A stretch of 64,000 nt of DNA from Nectonema munidae (Eukaryota; Nematomorpha; Nectonematoida; Nectonematidae), in assembly GCA_030549495.1 (NCBI GenBank), contig JAUIRK010000903.1:310001-374000 (forward strand), written 5' to 3'. The position numbers and the translations under genes are program-made. Each line of letters begins with the position of its first letter. Positions within the stretch are counted from its first letter, which is position 1. This document shows, one piece after another, positions 46,801 through 58,191 of this stretch. Under the pieces are notes generated by a model. That model had not been told where the DNA came from and ran no database searches. It saw only the letters and a list, made by a program, of their open reading frames with translations.

Positions 46801-46944
46801 CTTATATCATTGTGCCAGTATATTCTTTACGTTGCTGCTCTTTGTTTAATCATATATTTCTTGTTTCGTCAAGTTTTCGTATTTATCGCTATCATTTTTA
46901 TTGGTAAAAGAGATATAGAAATTCTAAATTATATAAAAGATCGT
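46801..46944. other. Short stretch with a hydrophobic reading, unassigned
   Basis: From 46,810 a frame without ATG reads QYILYVAALCLIIYFLF, VFVFIAIIFIGK, then runs into the repeat at 46,945. The hydrophobic run could be a fossil membrane segment or chance in AT-rich DNA. Not supported as a gene. Confidence 0.3.
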
Positions 46945-48690
46945 TATAAAAGTTCTCACACATCACGCACACACCTTTTTTCAATTTTAGCTCACATATA
47001 TTCAGATGTCCAAAGTTGTTTTTTATAAACTGTTATTATTTCTGTATAATTGTTAGTGATCCATTCTTAAGTTAGTTATTTTTAACTTAGTTAATAAGTA
47101 TTAGTTACATAGTTAAATTGTTATAATTCGAGCTTAGTTCTTAGTTAGTTTTTTCATAACCTTTGTATCGTAATATTTTACATTCTTGAATTTATGTATT
47201 AAGAATATACAAATAGATTATTCTGCAATATACGCATTATGCTAACTAAATTTATTTTTTTATAGGATATATGAGTTATATATAAGAATTTTTATTTAAT
47301 AATTTTTCCAATTGAAGATTTTATATATTTATGTTATGAATATATGTTTATTTCGGTGTATAAGTCGACCTTTTAATACTTAAAAATCCTCCCAAAATAG
47401 TAATTAGTCTTATATAACAGTAAAAAAGAGTGAACTTTTTGATCTTCTGGCATATAGTTATAGGTAGCGAAGCCTAATCTTGGGCTGATACCAACGACAG
47501 CTTGGGCAGAAACTACTAATGTAATAAACAACAAATATTTTATTTCTTACCAAAATAAAATAAAAAGTAATTACACTTCATCAACAAAAAGTCGAAGATC
47601 GACGTTTCATCAGCATGCCGAGAAAGAAATCATAACTCGCTAATAACTTAGGCGAGTTTCATATTTTAAAGGGCGATTAATATCCCAGAATTCATGTAGA
47701 TCTAACAAAAAAATGATATATATCTGATGAAAGTAAATACTAATTACCAATAGTTAAAACCAAAAGATTTCATATTTTATACCCATTGTAAAAATATCTA
47801 TTAAATTGAAATTTATTGTATATTTAAAGAGTTTTTACCTGTTTTATTCTTTTTGCGAGCTGTTAAATATAAAAATGAAAAAATTTGAGTGTAAAAATAT
47901 AAATAAAAGTATGTTTTTATTTGAACGTCAGATTTTCATGATAATTTCATTTCATTAAGCATAAAATGTGCATAAGAAATTTATTTTAACGTTATTATTT
48001 GTTTGGATCAAAATGTATTCATGAAAATTAAATCGTGTAAAAAAATTTTATTAAAATTTCAGGAAAAATAAATAACAATAATTGAGAATAAGAGTAATTA
48101 TATTTTAACTGCAACCATCAGTGCACTTCATAAAAAGAATGTAAAAAGTAATTTTATGTTTTTGTCGAAGTGATTCTAGATTACATTCTTTTGTTTTACA
48201 ATAAATGTTTCAGAAATTGTTATAGAATCATAGGCCATGTTTTAATATAAAAATCCCTCCTACTGAGACAAATTAAAATATGTGTAGAATATATTAAAAC
48301 CATACTGCCTATTTTTGAACCATGAGAAGCAACTAAAATATAAAAATGAAAAGAAAACAATTATATTGGGTGTAATATTTTTTTAATTTTTTTATTTTAA
48401 TATTTTGGTATTTACACTTTAAAAATAAAATCTGTTTTGTAATTTTTATATTATGTAAAATTTCAAATTTATACACACGTATATATAAGAAATTATTTTT
48501 TCGAAATGCAAACAGATACACATGCATCACGCTTGATTACTTGGACAAATAAAAATAAAAATCTTACGAGGCTTGGTAAAATCAAAAATGATCAACATTG
48601 ACAATTTCAAAAATATCTTCATAACAAATTATCCAAATCCCGACGAACGAGAGAAAGTTAGATGAAAGCGTTTTTAAAGAAAATAAAGAC
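46945..48690 (+). repeat. LINE-D tail plus U unit, beta type (U10)
   Basis: Starts within the LINE-D tail (GTTCTCACACATCACGCACA) and runs into a beta unit. About 150 bp of the middle (the ACCGAATTATATGG part) is deleted. The core motif lies at about 47,829-47,860. It is more diverged than U3-U9 but clearly the same unit. Confidence 0.8.
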
Positions 48691-49165
48691 AATTTTATAT
48701 TTAATGTGGAAAAGAAATGTTATTAATCAAAATTAATAATTGAGAAATCGTTTTTGTAATCAAAAGGGTAATTCTCTATAAAAAAATACTCTGTTCTATT
48801 ATTTATTTAATTTAAAATTTATTTAGTATATTTTTAAAATTTCAAGTTTTTATTCAAATTTGTTTTGATTTTTTTTGTGTTTTATGTGTGGAACGTTGGC
48901 ATTTCGAGCACAATATATATGAAATTATTTTTATTTTTAATTCAATTTGATTTATGTTTAAAAACATAATTAGTTAAAATATTTTATCTGTAATACTATA
49001 TTTTAACATTTTTTTACAAAGACTCATTGCTTTTTACAAGACTACTTGTACATTATAACATCAATATTTTTTTTTGAAGAAGTAAAATTTATTTAGAAAA
49101 AAAAACATTAGAATAAGATAAAATTGATAGCATTAATATACATGATTATAAAAAAACATATATAT
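48691..49165 (+). mobile_element. AT-rich stretch with a hAT 3' tail remnant
   Basis: Bases 48,965-49,055 match the hAT tail at 2,140-2,225 (TTAGTTAAAATATTTT, then TTTACAAGACTACTT). So the order beta unit then hAT also holds here. The rest shows no gene. Confidence 0.55.
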
Positions 49166-49375
49166 CAGTGGTTTGGCAAGACCACGGCAGACTACAAAAA
49201 GAAACAACGGAATGTATAAAATGTATATGTTACATACAAAGTATATGCGTTTGCCCGACATACTCTATCAGTGGTCTGGCAAGAACACAGGAGAGAATAA
49301 AAAGAAACAACGAAATGTCTCGTGAAACTTTTGTGATAACTTTCATTTTAATATTTCACTGATGTTTCGCCAGCT
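49166..49375. mobile_element. hAT-type MITE candidate with a 50-bp internal duplication
   Basis: CAGTGGTTTGGCAAGACCAC (49,166) and CAGTGGTCTGGCAAGAACAC (49,269) begin two direct copies of about 50 bp ending in AAAAAGAAACAACG. Near 49,362-49,368 CACTGAT is inverted relative to ATCAGTG. CAGTGGT..GGCAA is a common hAT terminus. Both copies may be one end that was duplicated. Confidence 0.4.
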
Positions 49376-50454
49376 CACATTAATTCATTTTCTATACTCG
49401 CAAACTATTTTCTCTATGAATTTATATATATGAGAAATATGAGTTATTAGAAGCTTGGCTATATAAAGTTTCGGAGGCATTTATATGCATACGGAGATTC
49501 GCCAAGATACTATGTATTTATTTGTAAAAAATCTGAAGTCAAAAATATCTTGTTTTTCAAATTGCATGAAATTTTGTATTGAGGTTTGCCCTATAGTTCC
49601 TAACTATCTTTCAAAATTTCAGCTCATTTTAGTTTTTGAATTATGAAGCCTTAAAAATTTGTCGTGGCTATAGATTTATCTATCTTCTATTAATTAAACC
49701 ATTTTTTAACATGGGATTTTCCTATCTTTTTTAACATAGGTTTTCCTATCTTTTTATGAACCAGTATAGAAAAAAAATTCAAGACTATTTTGAAGTGAAA
49801 AATGCCAATCGAATCTAAAAATTGTGCTGAGTAATCTTAGCCTACTTTTATTTTGAAAATTTTTTAATTCAGTTTTAAAATAGCACTTTTGATTTCACGA
49901 AGGGCATTCGTTATATTTATACCGACAGTGTGCGAAGAAGAAATCACATTCCACTGCCAACACGCTTGTTATTGATCTTAGCGCATTATGAGAATAAAGA
50001 TCAACGCATGTTACATTACGCGTTTGTGAACGCAGTGAATTCTTATCTCGCTTACGTTTCACCGCACCTTTCAGCACGCGTGTGTGGTTTATTTTATCGG
50101 GATAGTGTCCGCTTAGTTTATTTGTAGTGCTCATAGCTAAAGTAAAATATTAAAACGCTTATAACTTTCGCATTTCTCAACCAAATGTATCATGCTATAT
50201 ACCAAATTAAAGCATTTTTTATGGGCTTTCAGAATACATTGCCAAAATTATAAGTATTTAAAAAACACTTTGCTGTTTTTAACGAAGACTATTTGTTATA
50301 ATTATACAAACAATGTGCGATGAAGAAACCACACAACGGTGCTATCTCATATCGAAATTAAGTATGTGGCCAATGTCTATTAAATTTAAGTTTTTAATAT
50401 ATTTTTGAATCTTTAAAGTTAGTGATATAATATACGTAATCATGAAATGGTTAG
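49376..50454. other. Unassigned stretch with direct repeats, no gene
   Basis: Two direct copies of about 65 bp, 49,896-49,965 and 50,279-50,345, share GAAGG/ACT..TTCGTTATA and GTGCGAAGAAGAAATCACA, with about 85% identity by eye. A 24-bp tandem (TTTTCCTATCTTTTTTAACA) lies at 49,715-49,760. Opposite-strand readings at 49,895-50,134 overlap completely and show no domain. The area near 49,900-50,100 is richer in GC than its surroundings. Probably one more non-autonomous element. Confidence 0.35.
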
Positions 50455-50903
50455 AATTGAGGAGGCATTTACTAAAAGGAAATATGGAAAATAGATATTT
50501 AATAGGTGTTACTGATTTATTTCAAGTATATATAGAAAATGTAGAAGAATGAAAAATCGCTTTTGCCTCCCTACATAAGCAAAAAAGATTACTTGTAAAT
50601 TGGCGCATAAAAATAAGAATGCAATAGCTTAAAATATTAAAAACTCAAAACCAAAATTCTAAATTAATAACTTTTCTTGGTTAAAGTGATTTTTGTTTAT
50701 GTAGGGAGGCAAAAGCGATTTTTCATTCTTCTATTTTTACTTTCTAAAGTTGTTTCCTGTTGTCTGTTTTATTCAACAAATTTAATATAAAAATAACCAA
50801 ATAAAGTCTAAAACTTGATAATCTATGTATACTTAAAATAAAACAGTACCACCTATTAAACATATATTTTCAATATTCCCTTTTGGTAAATGCCTCCTCA
50901 ATT
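50455..50903. mobile_element. Palindromic MITE with a nested perfect inverted repeat
   Basis: Outer arms: AATTGAGGAGGCATTTAC onwards (50,455-50,538) against its inverted copy (about 50,822-50,903), about 85% identical over 80 bp. Inner arms: 50,543-50,578 and 50,697-50,732 are perfect inverted copies of 36 bp (AGAAGAATGAAAAATCGC..). The middle 118 bp is AT-rich and non-coding. It lies just upstream of the U11 remnant. Confidence 0.65.
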
Positions 50904-51690
50904 TATATAAGAATTTTTAATGGATCCCAATTGATCACTTTAGTAAATATTTATGACATAAAAATATTTATTTATCCATTCAAATATAATTCATTTAGAA
51001 ATTTGATGGAATACAAAATTGCTTAGTTTTATGCCGATATAACAAATATATATATATAATTGGTGAAAGTAAATACTAACTACCAATTTTTAAATCCAAA
51101 ATACTTCATATTTTATAAATATGTGAAAATTAAAGAGTTTTACCTGTTTTATTCTTTTTGCGACCAGCTAAACATGAAATTAAAATATTTTTTGATTGAA
51201 AAAATATGAATAAAATTATGTTTTGATTTAAAGGTCCGATTTTCACGATAATTTAAGTCCAATTAACCATTAAATATACATACCAAAATTGTTTTTAATT
51301 TATTATTTGTTTCAATGAAAATGTATTGATGAAAATAAAATAGTGTGAACGATTTATATTAAAATTTCAGGAACAATGAATAATAATAATTGAAAATAAC
51401 ACTAATTGCACTTCATAAAAGGAAGTAAACATTTAGATAGTTACACTTTCACTTGTAATCTAACGAAGTGATCATAGATTTGCATTGATTTGTTTTACAT
51501 ATATATGTTCCCGAAAGTGTTATGCAATTATAGGCCATGTTTTAATAAAAAAACCTTTTTGCAGAAACAAATTAAAATATGTGTAGATTATGTAAAAAAA
51601 CATACTGCCTGTTTTTGTACCATGAGAAGCAACTAAAATATAAAAATCAATAACAAAACAGTTATATTATGTTTAATCTTTTTATCTCTT
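50904..51690 (+). repeat. U unit remnant (U11), diverged
   Basis: Recognisable segments are AAGAATTTTTAATGGATC with CCAATTGATCA, then TGGTGAAAGTAAATACTAAC, the core TTTTACCTGTTTTATTCTTT at 51,138-51,162, and TACCATGAGAAGCAACTAAA at 51,617. It has several internal losses and is clearly older or less homogenised than U3-U9. Confidence 0.65.
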
Positions 51691-52289
51691 GAATATAAGT
51701 CATTGTTTTAAAGGAATTCATATGTTAATTTCGTTAAAAATAGTATGATATATCTAATAAGAAGATATCCAGAAAACTGTACATTCAAACTGTTTTAAAA
51801 CCACCTTTATTAAAGGATCCATTGTTATAAGTTACACTTTCAACTCTTCCAAATTAATATTGAATGAGTTTATTCAATCATAAGCGAACATCTTTTCTAA
51901 AAGGCGGCTTTTAATTATTCTTTTAAGTGGTCTCTTAGAATCTTGACATATGATCAATTTACAACCAATTTGAACAAAAATTTCTAATTAAAAATAATTA
52001 ATTAACTTGTAACCCAAAAAAATCAATAAACAATAAATATTTCTTGTTTTTAAAATTAGATTGACATCTTTTTAAACGACTAAAAATATCCTTGATAATC
52101 ACAAGTACCAAATATGTCCACATATATATTACACCTACTTGCATAATATGAAATATTTTTATATAAATAATAATATTTAATTTTTTTGAAACGGACATAC
52201 AACTTTATACACATTCATACAATAAATGTCTAAGTTATATATATATATAACTTTTTCATAATTATAACAGATATTAGTGATTATTTTCT
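51691..52289. other. AT-rich stretch without a gene
   Basis: No conserved protein block or clear repeat is seen. The minus-strand reading at 51,998-52,198 has no recognisable features. Confidence 0.4.
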
Positions 52290-53900
52290 TATATTTTTGA
52301 TAAGCACACACTTCGCATTTTTCTCTTTAGTAAGTGATGATTTATCTCATATATATATTATTATGTCTAAGTTCTTTTTATATACGGTTATTATTTCTGT
52401 ATTATTTTAGTGATATATTTTTACTTTAGTTAATATTATACAAGTTAGTTAATAAGTATTCGTTTTTTATAACATTTGTGTCGTAGTAAATACAATTTTA
52501 TTTTATGGTGTCTGGTCAAAAGGGCCGAAAACCAAAACGGCCGAAACCAAAACGGCCTAAAACCAAGAGGGGCGGAAGCAAAATGGCCAAAAACCAAAAA
52601 GGTCAAAACCAAAAGAGCCAAAAACCAAAACTAGTATAAAATTGAGGAGTTTTTTAAAGAAAATAACTTATTTCCAAAATTTTAATCTATTCCATACACA
52701 AATCAAAACAATGTATAATTCTTTTTTATTTTAAAACACTTTAATTATTATTATTATAGTGCTTGCAAAAAATTTAAAATTTTTTAATTATTAATGACGT
52801 CTAATGAAAATATAAAAAATTCCCATCTATTGACAAAATCCTTTTAGGCGTTAAATACATAATTTTCAAGTAAAACAACAAAATTAAAGTTTAAAAATAA
52901 TTATAAAAGTAAAGAATCAGAAGAGTATGAACATTTAAAAAAAAGTAATTTACTAAATTTTATTATAAAAACCCATATAAAAAGACACCATATTTTAGTT
53001 TTCGGTCTTTTTGGTTTTCGGCCCTTTTTGTTTCGGCCGTTTTGGTTTTGCTCATTTTGGTTTTCGGCCCTTTTAACCAAGAACATATTGTATAAGTTGA
53101 AAAATCCCATTCTTAAATTTCTGTATATTGATTATTATTTATGTAGGATACACAGATATTATTGTCCAATATATGTATTATGCTAACTAAATTAAAAATT
53201 TTTAATTATTCGTTGAATATATGACTTTTATATAAGAATTTTTTAATGACTAATTTTTCCAATTGATCATTTCAATAAATATTTATATTATAAATATAAT
53301 TAATTGTGCATTCTAATAAAATTGAATTAGAAATTTAATGGAAATATTTGTGTAAAACTAAAAAGTGCATATTCCATGTAGATATAAAAAAAATAATATA
53401 TATTTGATGAAAGTAAATACTACCCATCAAATCAAAACACTTCATATTTTGCACATATTGTGAAAATTATCTCAATTTGTATAACTTATTTACATATATT
53501 ATTATTGGTACGTATTGTATATTTAAAGAGTCTTACCTATTCTATTCTTTTTGCGACCTGTTAAATATAAAAATGAAATATATTTGATTTAATAAATATA
53601 AATAAAGGTATGTTTTGATTTAAAAATCATAACTTAAAGATAATTTAAGTCCCATTAAGCATAAAATGTACATATCATAAACTATATTATATGTTTCCGT
53701 GAAAATAAGTGTAAAAGATTTTTATAAAAATTTAAGGAAATAAATTTTTAAAAAATTGAGAATTTCAATGTTAACTACAACCATCAGCGCACTTTATAAA
53801 AGGTGTTTACTTGCGATTAGGTGAAGTTCTTTACACAAATAGTCATAATTGGTCACTAAGCTAGATGGTCTCGACTTTAAAATTGTATTCGCAAATAGAT
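52290..53900 (+). repeat. U unit remnant (U12), split by a foldback element
   Basis: Bases 52,300-52,500 resemble the LINE-D tail (TTATTTCTGTATTATTTTAG). Unit sequence resumes at about 53,105 (TTCTGTATATTGATT, TATGCTAACTAAATT), with the core at 53,528-53,560 (TCTTACCTATTCTATTCTTT). A foldback element sits in between. This is the last unit recognised. Confidence 0.6.
52508..53085. mobile_element. Foldback element, GGCCGAAAACCAAAAC family
   Basis: The left arm (52,513-52,640) is a tandem run of 16-17 bp units, GGCCGAAAACCAAAAC and variants. The right arm (52,995-53,078) is the same run inverted (GTTTTGGTTTTCGGCC). The ends read GGTCAAAAGGGCCGAAAACC on the left and, inverted, GGTTAAAAGGGCCGAAAACC on the right. 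The interior is AT-rich and non-coding. The 69-codon reading at 52,901-53,110 is just translated repeats. Confidence 0.7.
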
Positions 53901-54437
53901 GAATTGAATTTTTGATAAGACATTAATAGAAAAATTGGAAAATAAAAAAATTTGAAAAAACTCAAAAAAAATTTATCAATCCTAAAAATATTAATAATGC
54001 AATGGTCTGTTGAAAGAAGCATCAATGATTGTTAGGGTGTAACTTCACAATAAGAGTTGAAATTAGAGGATTCCTAAGGCCTCCACTTTTCATTAAAATC
54101 ACAAATACTATATGATTAAACATAATCCAAACATATATCTTAACGATTGAAAATATTTTGATATTTTCACCACCAACCAACACCAATTAATTTTAATCTG
54201 AATCAAAAAATCAACTTACTCTCATTATCTTCTAGATCGTGATAATATGAGGAATGAACGGGATAGACATCTAAAAAAATATTCAAAATCAACTTGGAAT
54301 TATATAATAATAATAATAAAAGATTCATTGACTGATAAAAAGCAGTTTGGTTGAAATTTTGGATTTTTTATAAATGGAGGCAATTTTATGGTAGTTTTAT
54401 TATTTCGATAAATTCACGAATTTTATGACTTATTTTG
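53901..54437. other. AT-rich stretch without a gene
   Basis: No supported feature is seen apart from a short (ATA)n run near 54,307. Confidence 0.4.
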
Positions 54438-55179
54438 GTTCATAGTCAAAAGGTCCGAAAACCAAAATGTCAGAAAACCAAAACGTCTGAAAACCAAATC
54501 ATGCGAAACCAAAACGTCCAAAAACTAAAACGTCCCAAAATCAAAAAAGAATTGTTAATCTTTTTTCTAACTATTTTAATTATACATGGCTGTTTTCAAA
54601 TCTACTACTAAAAGTATGGCAAAAGTAGCAGATATTCAAATCAATATCCCAAGATTAGTCTCACGACAAAGAAACCGTAATAATATGCCAGCCTAAAGCA
54701 CAAATGAATACTTCAAGGAAGCAGTATGGTTTCCCTATTTGGATACTGTGATTCAAACAATGGATGAGCGTTTTACTTCTCAAAGTGCTCTTATCAATAA
54801 AATGGCTATGCTTATACCTTCACAAGTTTCTGATTTCCATTGAGAGGAAATACACGAGAGTATTCAAATGTATAATCATGCTTTATTTAGGCAATTCGTC
54901 GAATGGGAAGATTTTTGTCCGAATCTTCACCATTCTCCAACAACGCCTCTAGAAGCACTCGATATTATCCCTGATAAAATTTAGTATCCCTGATAGACTA
55001 ACTTATTCAGCAGAAAGAGCACTTAGTGCAATGTGAATTTAAGAAACCGTATAAATTATGAACGATTAACTGCCTTAGAATTTATGTACATTGATCGTGA
55101 AATTAAAATTGATGTTAAAGAGGTGATAAATAGGTTTGCAAATCAGAAGAAGAAAAGAATAGATTTTATTTTATGAATA
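54438..55179 (+). mobile_element. hAT-like element with GTCCGAAAACCAAAA repeats and a transposase C-terminus
   Basis: It opens with GTCAAAAGGTCCGAAAACCA and about six diverged copies of CGAAAACCAAAACGTC (54,447-54,545), the same repeat as the foldback at 52,508. Then comes a transposase remnant. The two share their terminus, so the foldback may be the non-autonomous partner. A right arm is not found. Confidence 0.6.
54578..55179 (+). pseudogene. hAT transposase C-terminus (THAP12/ZMYM-like type)
   Basis: Readable pieces are VSRQRNRNNMPA, NEYFKEAVWFPYLDTVIQTM, DERFTSQSALINKM, PTTPLEALDIIPDKI, then in another frame TYSAERALSAM-like residues, and NRINYERLTALEFMYIDREI with IDVKEVINRFANQKKKRIDF ending in a stop. 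R.R.N..A....YY...F.P.LD..I..L..RF and SAERSFS..RR.K..LR are hallmarks of the hAT group related to THAP12 and ZMYM proteins. In-frame stops and at least one frame change break it. The N-terminal two thirds is missing. Confidence 0.65.
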
Positions 55180-55379
55180 GATTTTGAAAATTTTTTTTAA
55201 TAGTTTTTTAGATGTTGAACCAAAGAAATTTTTATATTTAATTCTATGTAATTTTCATTTTGAAATTTTAGTTTATAACAAAATTTAAATAACAAAAAAT
55301 AAACTTATATAATTAATAATTAATAAAGCTTGATTCATTAAATTCCATAAATTCAAAGATCCACACCTGAATTCATATA
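55180..55379. other. AT-rich spacer
   Basis: No gene or repeat is recognised. Confidence 0.4.
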
Positions 55380-55745
55380 GGCGACAAATCAAAGGAGTTA
55401 AATGTCAAAAGAGTCACAAAAAATATCCGAAAAATTTAATAGAAGACTTCAACAATAACTCTAATAATAGCTAACTAACTACAGAATAACTAACTACCTA
55501 ACTAACCAACTAACAAATCAACTAACTAACAGACTTAAAAACTATATAACTAACGAACAAACTACTTCACTAACTGATTAATTAACTGACTGATTTTATC
55601 GAACCAAATCAACTGACTAACTAAATCACAAATTAACTAATCAAAAAAATAACTTGATTTGTTACTCCCTTGTTTACTATTTAATTATGTCACTTCTTTG
55701 ATTTGTAAATTCTTTGATTTTTATTTGTCACTTTTTTGACAATAA
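55380..55745. mobile_element. Foldback element, GTGACAAATCAAA family, copy 2
   Basis: Left GCGACAAATCAAAGGAGT with AAAAGAGTCACAAA; right TTGATTTGTTACTCCC and TTTATTTGTCACTTTTTTG, inverted. An (ACTA)n-like tract lies between (55,455-55,620). Same layout as 44,990-45,785 but shorter. Confidence 0.55.
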
Positions 55746-56092
55746 CCCATAAAAAATTAAATTGTATTATAGTTCCGATATACTGTTAACTTAAACTAAG
55801 ATAATAAAGTATTTTTTGAAGTTTTAATTTTCTTAAACAAATTTAGTCTTACAAAACACGTTCAAATTTTAAAAAAATATTGAAAAAGTTATAAATCATT
55901 GTAACAATTTTAACAACGAAGTATTTTCTATTTTATTTGGTCTATTTGACAGCCTTTTTTGGTAGGTCCAACAATCGTACATTCTACCAATATTACCACT
56001 CCTTTTTTTCAAAGATATGTAAGTATTAGCTAATGATGATTGCATTTTAACTTTTCTTCTAAAATACATTACGTATTGAGATCAATTACAAC
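55746..56092. other. AT-rich stretch without a gene
   Basis: Nothing supported is seen. Confidence 0.4.
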
Positions 56093-57035
56093 CAGGGTTG
56101 TGGAGTTGGGAAAATATTTGTAACTCTGCCTCTGACTACACTAATTTATAATTTTTGGACTCCGACTCCATAATTGTAATTTTGCGACTGAAACTCCATT
56201 TTAAGTATAATTTTTTTTCAACACTGATGACTCGACTTTTTTATAATAATGGGACTTTAACTTTAAAATTTATAATTATGCGACATTAACTTTATCTTTA
56301 TCAAATATTAAAATTCCCTAACTTCAAACTGCTTGCCTTAGAAACATCAGTTATAAATTAGACTCACTAGTTAGTTTTGAATCTATAACTAATGTTAAAG
56401 GTATGATCACATGTACCATAATTCAAGGTCGTTGTAAATGTCGATTTTATATAATAATCATTGAAAGATGTCTTGAATCTTACACTCTTCTCCTTTATGT
56501 TGCAAAGCAAAATGTTTGATTTATTTTCTTCAACATAATTTATTAAAGTGTTCTATTGATTTATATTTGTAGTAACTTTAGCATTAAAAACTAAATTTAT
56601 TCTAAATTAATTTTTCAAAAGTATTTGGTCTAACTTGTTTTCAAATTCCTACTCGCTTTGTTCCTTTATTTTTTGTCACTTCTTTCATTATTTTACTACA
56701 AAGTAAAGTATTTAAGTAAGGGTTTATTATTATTTTTTTTGTGTAATAAAAAAAATTCATTCTTTTATTGAATTTTTCAGAGATTTTTTTATGAGTTGCA
56801 AAAACACAACGTCAGACTAAAATGATAAACATTTTTGTTGCGTTTTTGTAACGTTCGGCGCTAAAGAGTGTCCCTATGAATTTGTTCTTCTAACAATTAT
56901 GAATATAACTATTTTTAAAATCGGAGTCAGAGTGACAATAATTATTACGACTTCGATTCCGACAACGACTCCTTCTTAGAATGTGCGACTCTACCGACTC
57001 CTACTCCAGACTTCGACTCCGATTCCACAACCCTG
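56093..57035. mobile_element. Non-autonomous hAT-type element, CAGGGTTGTGGAGT ends
   Basis: It starts CAGGGTTGTGGAGTTGGG and ends CCGATTCCACAACCCTG, an inverted repeat of about 14 bp. ACTCCGACTC-type subterminal repeats lie at both sides (56,158-56,190 and 56,935-57,025). Elements with this end occur in many animals. The 943-bp length and lack of coding sequence mark it as non-autonomous. The flanking 8-mers (ATTACAAC and CCCAATAA) do not match well. Confidence 0.75.
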
Positions 57036-58191
57036 CCCAATAACCATCCGCCAATGTCAGATGTCCTTTTGATTTTATTTAACTACGCCCGTTTTGATAT
57101 TAATGTACCTAATTATTGATTCATGCAGCATATTTGTTTTTAAGAGTTCTTCGTTTACTGTTGAGGATTCAAAGTTCGTGCGTATTTTTTTCATAAATAT
57201 ATATAAGCACACCGAGTCCATTATAATTCAAAGGTATTAAAAAACTTATATTTTTATGCATTTATACATAACTACACACATACTTAGATCAAAAAGAATG
57301 TTAACATTTCTAACTAATTTTTTGCTAATTTAACCTCACTACCATAACTCGTATGTTCAAATTTAGTAATATATATTTACGTACCAAAACATATAATGTT
57401 TTGATATGATACATTTTAACACCTTACTTTTTTGCTTAAAATTATCAAAACGTTTACTGAACATCCTCACATGAATCAAATTAAATATTTAACAAAAGTG
57501 ACATATCAGAAAAAAACAAAAAATTAATATCAATATAAAACTATTTCTGCAATATAACAAAGAAGCGATCTTTGAGTAAAAGCATATTGTCATAATTTAT
57601 ACGAATTATGTGTCATATATAGATCATCGAAACAAATAAATCTTATTTTGAACTTCATATGATTCCTATAAATAACAGTTTTCAAAAAATATTACTGTAA
57701 AAGTTATCCAATGAAATACTTTACTCTTCAAATCCAAGCATATATAAAATTAAAATCTAGTAAATGAGTTTTTCTAGACTAGAGGTTTTTAATTCTAGCC
57801 CAAACTATCGCGATTTAAAAACGACTAGGGACCATTACATTTCTGTTAATGATAAAGCATTAATTCATAAAATTTGACCTGAAAAGATATTTTTTTAATT
57901 AATTTGTTAAAATTATTCAAACCTTTTAAGGAATTATACTTATATTTGAGTGCAGCCAAAATTGTGAACTATTTTTCTCTGATATATTTTATTATCAACG
58001 GAACTTAAAAAAGCACAAAAACAGTTTAGATTTTATGGTCAAAATTGCATTATAACGCGCTTTCGATATGAAGTTATGTCAACAAATTTTGACCCCACTC
58101 ACAAATCCTCAGACTAAGCAAAACTTGGCATTTTGCATATCTTAATAAAGATTGTTTCTTCATTTTTATAGATATGTATTTTATATCTAAT
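57036..58191. other. AT-rich stretch without a gene
   Basis: No protein block, RNA gene or repeat of this window is recognised. Part may be the 3' untranslated side of the candidate exon that follows on the minus strand; an AATAAA on the minus strand lies near 57,985. Confidence 0.4.

Noticed and set aside
46810-47028. 72-codon hydrophobic reading
   Set aside because: It lacks an ATG and runs from unique sequence into the repeated LINE-D tail, so it is not a real gene.
49895-50134. Fully overlapping plus- and minus-strand readings
   Set aside because: Neither shows a domain; open frames on both strands reflect the local GC rise.
52513-52640. Regular GGCCGAAAACCAAAAC repeats as a CRISPR array
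   Set aside because: The words are adjacent without unique spacers, are inverted at the other end, and the genome is eukaryotic.
52901-53110. 69-codon minus-strand reading with NQNEQNQNGRNKKGR
   Set aside because: It is the foldback repeat in translation.
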